Shown: in pieces, positions 1 to 6,671 of the stretch | How positions within the stretch are numbered: position 1 is the first letter of the stretch | Layout of the letters: every line of letters starts with the position of its first letter | DNA from: Chryseobacterium gleum | GTDB taxonomy: Bacteria; Bacteroidota; Bacteroidia; Flavobacteriales_C; GCA-002722245 | Assembly: GCA_945903925.1 (NCBI GenBank) | Contig: CAMDPJ010000095.1 | Coordinates: 1 to 8,338, forward strand | Reading direction: 5' to 3' | Length of the DNA stretch: 8,338 nucleotides | The notes under the pieces: generated by a model | Databases searched by the model: none | What the model saw: the letters and a program-made list of their open reading frames with translations, nothing else | Told to the model about the DNA's origin: nothing | Position numbers and translations under genes: made by a program

Positions 1-149
1 TTTTGTGGGTTTTCTTTACAATTTTTGTTCTGAACACTATTGGTAATGTTTTTGCCGAAACATATTTTGAAAAGTTTTTTACAATATTGACACTCTTAAA
101 CGCTATTCTTCTTTGGTTAATCAACAAACTAACTAAACAAATTTTTTAA
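1..149 (+). CDS. C-terminal end of a membrane protein (partial)
   Basis: An open frame enters from the left edge (codons in phase with base 3) and ends at TAA 147-149, giving the last 48 residues of a protein. The residues are strongly hydrophobic: a first stretch containing WVFFTIFVLNTIG, a short polar connector with AETYFEKF, then a second stretch FFTILTLLNAILLWLI, ending in the basic tail NKLTKQIF. This looks like two membrane-spanning helices at the end of an integral membrane protein, probably with the Lys-rich tail inside the cell. The family cannot be recognised from this fragment. It is read toward the polymerase operon and so is convergent with dinB. The start lies outside the window. 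Confidence 0.5.
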   Translation, partial: LWVFFTIFVLNTIGNVFAETYFEKFFTILTLLNAILLWLINKLTKQIF

Positions 150-159
150 TAAAACAATT

Positions 160-216
160 ATGAACATACCAATTTTAATAGCAAACATTTTGACACTATT
201 AGCCTTTGTGTTCTAG
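160..216 (+). pseudogene. Short hydrophobic ORF, possible 5' remnant of a membrane-protein gene
   Basis: ATG at 160 opens an 18-codon frame (MNIPILIANILTLLAFVF) that ends at TAG 214-216, ten bases after the upstream membrane-protein stop. The peptide looks like the first transmembrane helix of a longer membrane protein that stops abruptly. The last codons run into a CTTTGTG motif (204-210) like those repeated just downstream, so one reading is that an intergenic repeat block replaced the rest of the gene. The alternative is a tiny standalone hydrophobic peptide, or chance. No continuation was seen in the other two forward frames immediately downstream. Confidence is low because the frame is so short. 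Confidence 0.25.
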
Positions 217-315
217 CCCCTTATAAATCGGACACTGTGTGCAAAAATTACTGTGGTTTAGTTTAAAAAACTTTGTGAACTCTGTGAAAAATCTCTGTGC
301 CCTGTGGTTAAAAAA
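204..315. repeat. Degenerate CTnTGTG repeat block
   Basis: The pentamer CTGTG or its variant CTTTGTG recurs: 204-210 (inside the short ORF), 235-239, 251-255, 271-277, 280-286, 293-299 and 302-306. The last two-thirds have the form CTTTGTG-aa-CTCTGTG-aaaaat-CTCTGTG-cc-CTGTGG followed by an A-run at 309-316. I see no protein reading in it. Similar strings (CTTTGTG…CTTTGTGGTTAAA) are something I recall as dispersed intergenic repeats in several bacterial phyla, including Bacteroidota; that is memory, not a search. Function unknown. It lies in the roughly 200-base gap between the membrane-protein remnant and dinB. Confidence 0.45.
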
Positions 316-328
316 ACCCATCTCCCTC

Positions 329-396
329 CCACTACACAGGCATTTACGCACGCCCTCTTCGCTAAGAGGGATTGGTTAGTGGTGGCGGTGCGTAAA
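329..396. other. Nested inverted repeat downstream of dinB (possible structured 3' region or terminator)
   Basis: A perfect 9-base inverted repeat, TTTACGCAC (343-351) with GTGCGTAAA (388-396), encloses a perfect hairpin CCCTCT (353-358) / AGAGGG (365-370) with a 6-base loop. A third pair, CCACTA (329-334) with TAGTGG (377-382), crosses the outer stem and would make a pseudoknot if both formed. The structure begins 15 bases past the dinB stop and lies between convergent genes, so a transcription-ending or RNA-stabilising role for the polymerase operon is plausible. No T-run follows the hairpin directly; the nearest one, read on the minus strand, is at about 309-316. It could also be a dispersed palindromic repeat. 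Confidence 0.45.
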
Positions 397-410
397 AGGA
401 GAAGAAGAAC

Positions 411-1568
411 TCACTTTCCGTTATACGCATTACCCGTTATAGCCCTTGTGATAACATGCGCGCCAAATCTTTTTTTCATTTTATCTATCGCTTGCAAGAG
501 TTTAATTTGCTCTTCGGTGTCTTCAAATAAATCGATTTGTGGCTGTCCGTAAATCAAGCCGCTGAAGCGAATGCCAACTAAACGCAATGTCATTCTTCGT
601 TGATACAACACATCGAACAAACTCAATACGGTTTCTATAATGGTGTTGTCGTTGGCGGTGTAGGCTATTTTTTTTTGCTTGCTTTCGGTGTCGAAATTAG
701 AGTAGCGAATTTTAACAGCGATGGTAGATGTTAGCTGTCCCGACTGCCGTAATTCAAACGCCAACTCTTCCACCATTTTAATAAGTAAGGCTTTCAACTG
801 CTGAATGGCGGTGGTGTCTTTTTCGAAAGTTCTTTCGGTAGAAATTGATTTTCTTTCGTTGTAGGGAAGCACCAAACTGTTGTCGATACCGTTTGCTTTT
901 TTCCAAATGGTGTTGCCATTTTCGCCAAACATTTGATACAAAAATTCTTGCGGTGTTTCGGCCAAATGCTGAATAACACGAATGCCAATGCGCGATAATT
1001 CGCGATAGGTTTCGTCGCCTATCATAGGTATTTTTTTGATGCTCAAGGGATTTAAAAATCCTTGCATCAACGATGGTTGCACCTCTAACCTACCCTTTGG
1101 TTTGCCTTCGCTGGTGGCAATTTTAGAAACTGTTTTGTTGTTCGACATGCCAAAGCTGATGGGCAAACCAGTCTCTCTCATTATTTTGTCGATGAGCTCG
1201 TTGGTCCATTTGTAACAACCAAAATATTTATCTAGTCCGCTAACATCCAAATAAAATTCATCAATGCTCGCCTTCTCCATTACGGGTGCATTTTCGGAAA
1301 TGATTTGTGTTACTTCATTCGACTTTTGAGAATACAATTCCATGTCGCCACGAATGACTTTTGCTTGCGGACACAAACGCAGCGCCATGCGCATGGGCAT
1401 GGCAGAACGAACGCCATAGTAGCGCGCTTCATAAGAGCACGACGCCACTACCCCTCTATCTGATTGTCCGCCAATAATCAATGGAATATTCTCCAAACGA
1501 GAATCGCGAAGTCGCTCGCAGGAGACAAAAAAAGTGTCTAAATCGGTATGTACTATTGTTCTTTCCAT
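411..1568 (-). CDS. dinB: Y-family DNA polymerase IV (DinB-type)
   Basis: A 385-residue error-prone polymerase that would copy past damaged template bases in the cytoplasm. The catalytic carboxylates are all present: D9 in HTDLDTFF, and D103 and E104 in ASIDEFYLD. F14 occupies the expected steric-gate position. The fingers motif YEARYYGVRSAMP lies at 46-58, a helix-hairpin-helix thumb region near 170-230, and the little-finger domain at about 235-340. QIDLF at 344-348 is a canonical beta-clamp-binding motif, followed by a 37-residue tail containing KKRFGAHVITRA. Intact active-site residues separate it from ImuB, which is catalytically dead, although it sits in the place where ImuB would accompany a DnaE2. 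The ATG (1566-1568) shares one base with the dnaE stop, which implies co-transcription and coupled translation. The length is normal for the family. The stop is TGA 411-413. Regulation probably follows the upstream dnaE promoter. Confidence 0.93.
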   Translation of the reverse strand: MERTIVHTDLDTFFVSCERLRDSRLENIPLIIGGQSDRGVVASCSYEARYYGVRSAMPMRMALRLCPQAKVIRGDMELYSQKSNEVTQIISENAPVMEKASIDEFYLDVSGLDKYFGCYKWTNELIDKIMRETGLPISFGMSNNKTVSKIATSEGKPKGRLEVQPSLMQGFLNPLSIKKIPMIGDETYRELSRIGIRVIQHLAETPQEFLYQMFGENGNTIWKKANGIDNSLVLPYNERKSISTERTFEKDTTAIQQLKALLIKMVEELAFELRQSGQLTSTIAVKIRYSNFDTESKQKKIAYTANDNTIIETVLSLFDVLYQRRMTLRLVGIRFSGLIYGQPQIDLFEDTEEQIKLLQAIDKMKKRFGAHVITRAITGNAYNGK

Positions 1569-4500
1569 TACGATGCTCTTCCATACAATTCATTCACCTG
1601 TTGCTTATTGGGGTAAGGAGCACGCGTGCTTTTAGAACCCGATAGTTCGTGCGCTTTATGCAGCGTTGATTTGTGCGACAGTTCGGCATAACGAGGGTCG
1701 ACCTTCATTGGTAATTTTCGCATTTGCGTTATCTCTACCGATGGAAAATGAAAATCAACCACCACCTTGCCGTACAGCAAATAACAGCCCGCACCACTAA
1801 ACGGAAATTGAGTGAGCACATCGGGAAAATGTGTACTGTCGAAATACGCTCCCTTGGCATCTACCCAAGTGCCAAAGTTCATGTGGCCGCGTGCCGTGGG
1901 CACATCTTTTATAGAGATGAGCATGCCCACCATCACCACATATTTACCGTGTAATTTTTCGAGTTCGCTTACACCAACAGTATCTTGCACGGCGCCTTCC
2001 AACAAATCAAAAGTGCTTAAGGAAACCGGGAATCCCAACACATCAATTTCATCGTAGGCATCTTCTAAAGTCGAGCGTTGCAGCAAGGGAAGCTTGTATT
2101 CTTTAGAAGGTGTGTAAAATAAAACCGGACTCCTTTTAGGCGCTGCGCCGCCCAATATTATTTTCGATTCAACAATTAATTCGGCCTTTGTTTTTTGGGT
2201 GAAACGAAAAGCGCCCACATAAATTAATTGCTTTAGTTGTTCGTAGGCAATGCCCGTTCTGTGAATGAATGCTTCTAAGGATTGATAGGGTCCGTGCAAC
2301 TCTCTTTCGCTAACAATTAACTCTTTGTAATATTCTTCTAAACGCTCAATATGCACAAAGCCCAAATAAATTTCGTCGCCATAAATAGTAGTGTAATTTT
2401 CGCTTTTATTTACGCAAGGCAACTGCACTTTAGCGCCACTCATTTTGGCTTCGTGCACATAAACTTCGGTGCGGTAAAATCCGCCAAAATTGTTAATCAC
2501 CCCTACAATAAATTCTAAAGGATAATAGGTTTTTAAATACAAACTTTGGTAGCTCTCTACCGAATACGAGGCCGAGTGCGCCTTACAAAAAGAGTAACCC
2601 GCAAAGCTTTCAATTTGTCGGTACACCTCGCCCGCCAACTCATCGCCATAGCCTAGCTTTTTGCAATTTTCAAAGTAGTGTTCTTTTACTTTTTCAAACT
2701 CGGCACTCGAGCGTGTTTTGCCACTCATGGCTCTGCGCAAAATATCGGCATCGCCTAAATCTAATCCGGCAAAATAATGCGCAATTTTTATCACGTCTTC
2801 TTGGTACACCATAATGCCGTAAGTCTCGCCTAAATATTTTTCGAACAAAGGATGAAGATATTTTACATCGGTGAGGTTGTTGTGGCGCATGATGTATTCG
2901 CGCATCATTCCCGATTTCGCCACACCTGGCCTTATCACCGATGAGGCTGCCACCAAGGTTAAATAATTGTCGCATTTGAGTCGGCGTAGTAAACCGCGCA
3001 TGGCCGGACTCTCAATATAAAAACAGCCAATGGTTTTACCTGTAGCCAATTTGTGGTTTACCTCAACATCTTGTTTAAATTTTTCTACCTGATGAATATT
3101 TACTTTTTCGTTTTTGTTTTTTTCGATGAGCTTTAAAGTGCTGTCGATACTACTCAATCCGCGTTGCGATAAAATATCTAATTTCTCCAAGCCAGCATCT
3201 TCACATATATACATATCTATTTGCGCGGTTTGGTATCCTTTGGGCGGAAGCTCCACGGCGGTGTATTGAAAAATAGGTTCTTCGCTAATTAAAATACCGC
3301 ACGAATGCATGCTGCGCAAATTGGGTTTACCCTCTAAGGCCTCGCTGTATTGATGAATGATATTGACCAAATCGTTTTTAAAATGCGAATCTTTAGAGGT
3401 GCGTGTAAGCACATCAATTTCTTCTTTGGGCAAACCAAAAACTTTACCCAATTCGCGAATGGGCGACCTGCGTTTAAAGGTGCCAATGGTGCCCACAAAG
3501 CAAGTGTGGTTGGCGCCAAAGCGTTGAAAGATATAATCTAAAATAGTATCGCGTGTTTTGTGCGACCAGTCGATATCGAAGTCGGGCGGACTCAATCTAT
3601 GCGGATTTAAAAAGCGCTCGAAATACAAGTCGAGTTGTATTGGATCCACATCGGTAATACCCACACAATACGCCACCACGCTATTGGCGCCCGAGCCTCT
3701 ACCTACATGATAAAAACCTTTGCTTAAGCTGTATTGAACAATATCCCAGGTAATTAAAAAGTAGCTAGAGAAACCTAAATTATCAATGATGTCCAATTCT
3801 TTTTTAACTCGTCTTTCTGCCTCTTCATTTCCTTTTCCGTAGCGACGCAACATGCCTTCCATCGCCAACTGAGTAAGCTTCTCTTTATCGTTGTAGCGAC
3901 TATCGGTATAATGTTTTTTGTTTTTGTTGCTTTTAAAATCGTGGTTGAACGAGCAAGAATCTAAGAGTCGCAAAGTGTTTTCAGCAATGATGGGAAAGTG
4001 TTCGTACTTCTTTAAAAGTAAATCGATACTGGGCATATGATCGGTAAGTTTGCCATGCTGATGCGTTTGCAACCTATCTATAATGATATTCAAATCCATA
4101 GCGCGCAAAGCCAAGTGCAATCCATAATCAAAACGTTTGGCAATGGTAACCGGATGAAGCATTACACATTTGGAAAGCAAATGCTGATATTTTTTAGCGT
4201 GCAATTTATTTACTTCATCAATCTTAATTCCTATGAATTCATTGTCTTTTAATTTGGCCGGAAAACGATTTAAGGAATAAATAACATATACATAATTGAA
4301 ATCGGGAGCCCTTTGAGGAATAGGCGTTTTATGTATTCGCGAGAAAGACAAAAACGCATTGAGTTCGCGAAAGCCAATTAAATTTTTTGCCAAGCCAACA
4401 AAAAGAAAATCGTCGTTATTTCTAAATTCTATGCCGGCAATAGCCTTTATGTTTTCTTTTCGGGCAGCCTTTACAAAGTCGTAAACACCCGTCATGCAAT

Positions 4501-4615
4501 TGATATCGGTAAGCGCCAAACAATCTATACCATTTCTTTTAGCGGCAGAAACGAGCTCTTCGGGCGACAAAATGCCGTAACGCAAAGAATGATATGAATG
4601 AGTATTAACGAGCAC
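1568..4615 (-). CDS. dnaE2: DNA polymerase III alpha-type subunit, short DnaE2/ImuC-like
   Basis: A C-family polymerase of 1015 residues from the GTG at 4615, or 1025 from a TTG at 4645. Numbering here uses the longer form. An N-terminal PHP domain (about 11-75) looks degenerate: the usual HxH is replaced around N14 and the usual TDH reads TDI at 47-49. The palm motif GRGSGANSVVAY is at 316-327, catalytic Asp at 357 and 359 in PDFDIDW, and the third Asp is D490 in EKLDIL. FAGYSFCKAHSASY at 681-694 is the conserved fingers motif; a helix-hairpin-helix region lies at about 785-825 and an OB-fold at about 890-975. No QxxLF-like clamp motif is evident between the last two. The length fits accessory DnaE2/ImuC better than the longer replicative alpha. 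I prefer GTG because the family normally begins just before NTHSYHSLRYG and promoter-like boxes overlap the TTG. Its stop overlaps the dinB start. The assignment as a mutasome polymerase is by length and context. Confidence 0.88.
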   Translation of the reverse strand: MLVNTHSYHSLRYGILSPEELVSAAKRNGIDCLALTDINCMTGVYDFVKAARKENIKAIAGIEFRNNDDFLFVGLAKNLIGFRELNAFLSFSRIHKTPIPQRAPDFNYVYVIYSLNRFPAKLKDNEFIGIKIDEVNKLHAKKYQHLLSKCVMLHPVTIAKRFDYGLHLALRAMDLNIIIDRLQTHQHGKLTDHMPSIDLLLKKYEHFPIIAENTLRLLDSCSFNHDFKSNKNKKHYTDSRYNDKEKLTQLAMEGMLRRYGKGNEEAERRVKKELDIIDNLGFSSYFLITWDIVQYSLSKGFYHVGRGSGANSVVAYCVGITDVDPIQLDLYFERFLNPHRLSPPDFDIDWSHKTRDTILDYIFQRFGANHTCFVGTIGTFKRRSPIRELGKVFGLPKEEIDVLTRTSKDSHFKNDLVNIIHQYSEALEGKPNLRSMHSCGILISEEPIFQYTAVELPPKGYQTAQIDMYICEDAGLEKLDILSQRGLSSIDSTLKLIEKNKNEKVNIHQVEKFKQDVEVNHKLATGKTIGCFYIESPAMRGLLRRLKCDNYLTLVAASSVIRPGVAKSGMMREYIMRHNNLTDVKYLHPLFEKYLGETYGIMVYQEDVIKIAHYFAGLDLGDADILRRAMSGKTRSSAEFEKVKEHYFENCKKLGYGDELAGEVYRQIESFAGYSFCKAHSASYSVESYQSLYLKTYYPLEFIVGVINNFGGFYRTEVYVHEAKMSGAKVQLPCVNKSENYTTIYGDEIYLGFVHIERLEEYYKELIVSERELHGPYQSLEAFIHRTGIAYEQLKQLIYVGAFRFTQKTKAELIVESKIILGGAAPKRSPVLFYTPSKEYKLPLLQRSTLEDAYDEIDVLGFPVSLSTFDLLEGAVQDTVGVSELEKLHGKYVVMVGMLISIKDVPTARGHMNFGTWVDAKGAYFDSTHFPDVLTQFPFSGAGCYLLYGKVVVDFHFPSVEITQMRKLPMKVDPRYAELSHKSTLHKAHELSGSKSTRAPYPNKQQVNELYGRAS

Positions 4616-4630
4616 TTCTTGTTTTTTTGA

Positions 4631-4660
4631 TAAATTTAATGTCAATTATACGACAGCAAT
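4631..4660 (-). promoter_or_regulatory. Candidate promoter of the dnaE-dinB operon
   Basis: On the minus strand, ATTG (4660-4657) and TAAATTTA (4638-4631) are separated by 18 bases. This approaches the Bacteroidota primary-sigma pattern TTTG, about 19 bases, TAnnTTTG, with one mismatch in each box. It places transcription start just ahead of the GTG at 4615 and would rule out the TTG at 4645 as start codon. The region is AT-rich, so chance matches are likely. Confidence 0.3.
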
Positions 4661-4663
4661 TTA

Positions 4664-4679
4664 ATCATTTAAAAATGAT
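4664..4679. promoter_or_regulatory. Perfect 7-2-7 inverted repeat upstream of dnaE, candidate operator
   Basis: ATCATTT (4664-4670) and AAATGAT (4673-4679) are perfect inverted repeats separated by AA. The site lies directly upstream of the candidate -33 box of the dnaE-dinB operon and about 95 bases from ssrA. A dimeric repressor, such as a damage-responsive LexA-like protein, could bind here. No regulator gene is next to the operon in this window, so the role is inferred from position and symmetry only. Confidence 0.3.
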
Positions 4680-4731
4680 AAAAGCAACTTTATTTCGAAA
4701 AAAAATGAGAAATAAATTAAGTCGGCTAAAT

Positions 4732-4762
4732 TTTGAGTGCGCCTCAAATTGATGTACCTTTA
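4732..4762 (+). promoter_or_regulatory. Promoter of ssrA, Bacteroidota type
   Basis: TTTG (4732-4735), a 19-base spacer, then TACCTTTA (4755-4762) matches the Bacteroidota -33/-7 pattern TTTG / TAnnTTTG with one mismatch. It ends 12 bases before the mature 5' end of the tmRNA, consistent with a short leader removed by RNase P. A short inverted repeat TTTGAG / CTCAAA (4732-4737 and 4743-4748) overlaps the -33 box. Confidence 0.5.
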
Positions 4763-4869
4763 ACGAAGTTCTTTGGGGCCGACCGGTTTTGACAGGAAGT
4801 GCAAAAGGTTGGTAAGCATGTAGAGAGTTGAGACCCCTCTCTTAAATCAAGGATTTCAAAATTTTAATT

Positions 4870-4899
4870 GGCGAAAATAACTACGCTCTTGCTGCTTAA
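4870..4899 (+). other. tmRNA proteolysis-tag reading frame
   Basis: Codons GGC GAA AAT AAC TAC GCT CTT GCT GCT TAA give GENNYALAA, preceded in the product by the alanine carried on the tmRNA. The ALAA end is the classic signal for ClpXP-type proteases. GGC is the resume codon. Confidence 0.9.
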
Positions 4900-5123
4900 T
4901 CTATCTCAGATAGAATAACTTAATTTCGGTTCTAGGAATCGAAACAAGATGTCTCTGAAAAAAGTGCACCTAATACTTTTTTCTTTTGAGGCACATACGA
5001 GTTTGGGTTAGTATTCACAAGGTTTCGGTGCGAATATGAAATAAAGAAACTAAGTTATAAATAGGGTGTTTGTATCCGGTTTATTTCCTACAATCAATTA
5101 CAAAATACACATGTAGAAAGCTT

Positions 5124-5170
5124 TCAGTTTCCTTTTTTGGACGAGGGTTCGACTCCCTCCGGCTCCACCA
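5124..5170. other. Likely attachment-site half at the ssrA 3' end
   Basis: The recombinase gene ends inside the ssrA 3' end, which is a common integration target because the T-arm and acceptor sequence is conserved. The tmRNA still folds perfectly, so the junction preserves the 3' end. I searched the rest of the window for a second copy of the T-arm/acceptor segment and found none, so the opposite junction lies beyond base 8338. Serine recombinases need only a very short shared core, so the exact crossover point cannot be placed. Confidence 0.5.
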
Positions 5171-6671
5171 AAGCGGACAACACTAAATTTTTAGGTGTTA
5201 GTCCGCTTTTTGTTTTTATAAAACCCTTATCAGCATTGAGTGCGCGAAGCAACACTTCGTTTATGCGCGGAGTTCGACAATTTTTTCCGTCGAAAAATAG
5301 TTTTTCAGGGAAAGTCGAACTCACTATTGCTTTCTTGGCTTTCAAATCAGCGTTCTCATAGAGATTATCTAACTTTTGCAGCAAATTCAAGCAAGTAATT
5401 ATTTTTGCCTTCAATTCTTTATTATCCGATGATTCTTCTTGTATTGATTGCTGCATTTTCTCAATTTCCGAAACGTATCTATTTTTGATCGATTGATAGT
5501 CGGCAGGAGTAATTGATTTATCGGCAAGCATATCCTGCAGGTTTAATAAGCGTTGCTTTACTTCACCAATCTTCAACTCAATTTTTAATGGCTCTTGCTG
5601 CTTTTGATTTTTCTTTTCCTGAAGTTTATCTTTCAAAATAGCTTCATAAAGCTTTTCCACATTATCCTTGAACTTAATTGTCGATAGCAACTCAGAAAAA
5701 GATTCATTAACTTTTTCTGCTGGAAATCTTTCATTAAAGCAGTGATTACAATGGTAATAAAAATGACGCTTACCTGTTTTACTTCTTGAAGCACTTCCTG
5801 TAACGTGTCCGCCACATTTAGAGCAAAACAAACTACCCCTCAAGGGCAATTCCTCTTTAGCAAAATATCCTCCCTGAACCCTTTTCTTACCCTCAAGAAT
5901 GTTTTGAACTTTATAAAAAACATCTTCGCTTACTATCGCCTCATGAATACCTTCAACAAGTTGATACTCTTCATCTCCCTCTTTAGGAACCACGATTTTA
6001 CCGATGTAAACCGGATTTCTTAGCACATCAGAGATCTGAGTCTTACTAATACTAAAACCTTTTATTTGCAGCTCTGATCGAATTTCTGCTTGATTCTTAC
6101 CTTTAAGTACTTCATCAAAAATATACTTAATAAAAACTGCATCAGAAGAAGTAACTATGATTGGCTTATTGTTATCATCTCTTTTATTACTGTAGCCCTT
6201 CGGCGCCATTCTCAGCCATCTGCCAGCTTTGAGTCCGGCACGCATTCCACCTCTAATTTTTATACTCCTTCTATCGTTATCTACTTCAGGCATCACTAGA
6301 TATAAGGCCATCATTGCTTTATTCTCAGGAACAGTCAAATCGATAGGCTGCTCAATCGCCTGGGCTGTAATCCCTAATGAAGACAAATTGCGAATCATCA
6401 CCAAAGCATCGGTAATATTTCTTGAAAATCTATCCCAACTGGTAAACAGCAATAAATCAATCTCATTTTTATGAGACTTAATGTATTTTAGAAACTCATT
6501 ATAAGCAGGTCGCTCAAAGTTTTTAGCACTGTGATCTTCTGAGAAATGATAGGCCACTTCAATATTATGTCGCTCACAATATTTCTGAAGTGCGTCTTTC
6601 TGCACTCCCAAAGAATAACCCAACGCTTGTTCATCAGAGCTCACTCTGCTCATCAAAACCGCTCGCTTCAT
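5124..6671 (-). CDS. Large serine recombinase (site-specific integrase)
   Basis: A 515-residue serine recombinase that would cut and rejoin attachment sites to integrate or excise the element. The N-terminal resolvase domain begins KRAVLMSRVSSDEQ, with catalytic S11 and R9; SWDRFSRN (78-85) supplies further active-site arginines. A Recombinase domain spans about 140-255, including RNPVYIGK. A zinc ribbon follows with Cys pairs at 283/286 and 308/311, then a charged, probably coiled-coil stretch at about 330-435. I chose ATG 6671 because the family normally starts just before KRAVL; ATG 6689 and TTG 6698 are alternatives in frame. The 5' end overlaps the small upstream gene. Residues from about 487 on are encoded by DNA antisense to the ssrA terminator, and the last 14 or so (VEPEGVEPSSKKGN) are antisense to the tmRNA 3' end. 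The integrated target site therefore supplies the C-terminus. Confidence 0.93.
   Translation of the reverse strand: MKRAVLMSRVSSDEQALGYSLGVQKDALQKYCERHNIEVAYHFSEDHSAKNFERPAYNEFLKYIKSHKNEIDLLLFTSWDRFSRNITDALVMIRNLSSLGITAQAIEQPIDLTVPENKAMMALYLVMPEVDNDRRSIKIRGGMRAGLKAGRWLRMAPKGYSNKRDDNNKPIIVTSSDAVFIKYIFDEVLKGKNQAEIRSELQIKGFSISKTQISDVLRNPVYIGKIVVPKEGDEEYQLVEGIHEAIVSEDVFYKVQNILEGKKRVQGGYFAKEELPLRGSLFCSKCGGHVTGSASRSKTGKRHFYYHCNHCFNERFPAEKVNESFSELLSTIKFKDNVEKLYEAILKDKLQEKKNQKQQEPLKIELKIGEVKQRLLNLQDMLADKSITPADYQSIKNRYVSEIEKMQQSIQEESSDNKELKAKIITCLNLLQKLDNLYENADLKAKKAIVSSTFPEKLFFDGKNCRTPRINEVLLRALNADKGFIKTKSGLTPKNLVLSALVEPEGVEPSSKKGN
5171..5217 (+). terminator. Intrinsic terminator of ssrA
   Basis: Directly after the encoded CCA, AAGCGGAC (5171-5178) pairs with GTCCGCTT (5201-5208), extended by ACACTAAA against TTTAGGTGT with a bulge, then a run of T broken by one G through 5217. 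This is a strong rho-independent terminator for ssrA. On the other strand it lies within the coding sequence of the recombinase, where the T-run after the hairpin is much shorter (TTT), so it should stop ssrA transcripts better than recombinase transcripts. Confidence 0.85.

Larger units (their letters stand above)
4775..5170 (+). ncRNA. ssrA: Transfer-messenger RNA (tmRNA)
   Basis: A one-piece 396-nt tmRNA. It rescues stalled ribosomes: it enters as an alanyl-tRNA with SmpB and then encodes a degradation tag. The 5' strand GGGGCCG (4775-4781) pairs over 7 bp, including one G-U, with CGGCTCC (5160-5166), followed by discriminator A and an encoded CCA (5168-5170). The T arm is GAGGG (5143-5147), loop TTCGACT, CCCTC (5155-5159). 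The conserved start region continues GACCGGTTTTGACAGG. The tag frame starts at GGC 4870 and encodes GENNYALAA before TAA; a hairpin TCTATC-TCA-GATAGA follows the stop, as usual for this RNA. The gene is intact despite being the apparent integration target of the element to its right. It is divergent from dnaE-dinB. Confidence 0.96.

Noticed and set aside
304..552. 82-codon forward ORF with many basic residues
   Set aside because: It crosses the repeat block and palindrome and then runs antisense into dinB; the composition is not protein-like and the well-supported dinB frame takes precedence.
411..1568. Reading the dinB gene as imuB
   Set aside because: D9, D103 and E104 are all present, whereas ImuB proteins have lost the catalytic acidic residues.
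2694..2975. 93-codon minus-strand ORF inside dnaE
   Set aside because: Out-of-frame shadow of the conserved polymerase core; Arg/Cys-rich composition and no independent start context.
5137..5361. 74-codon forward ORF starting in the tmRNA 3' end
   Set aside because: Its first residues (MDEGSTPSGSTK) are a translation of the tmRNA T arm and acceptor, and it then runs through the terminator and antisense to the recombinase.
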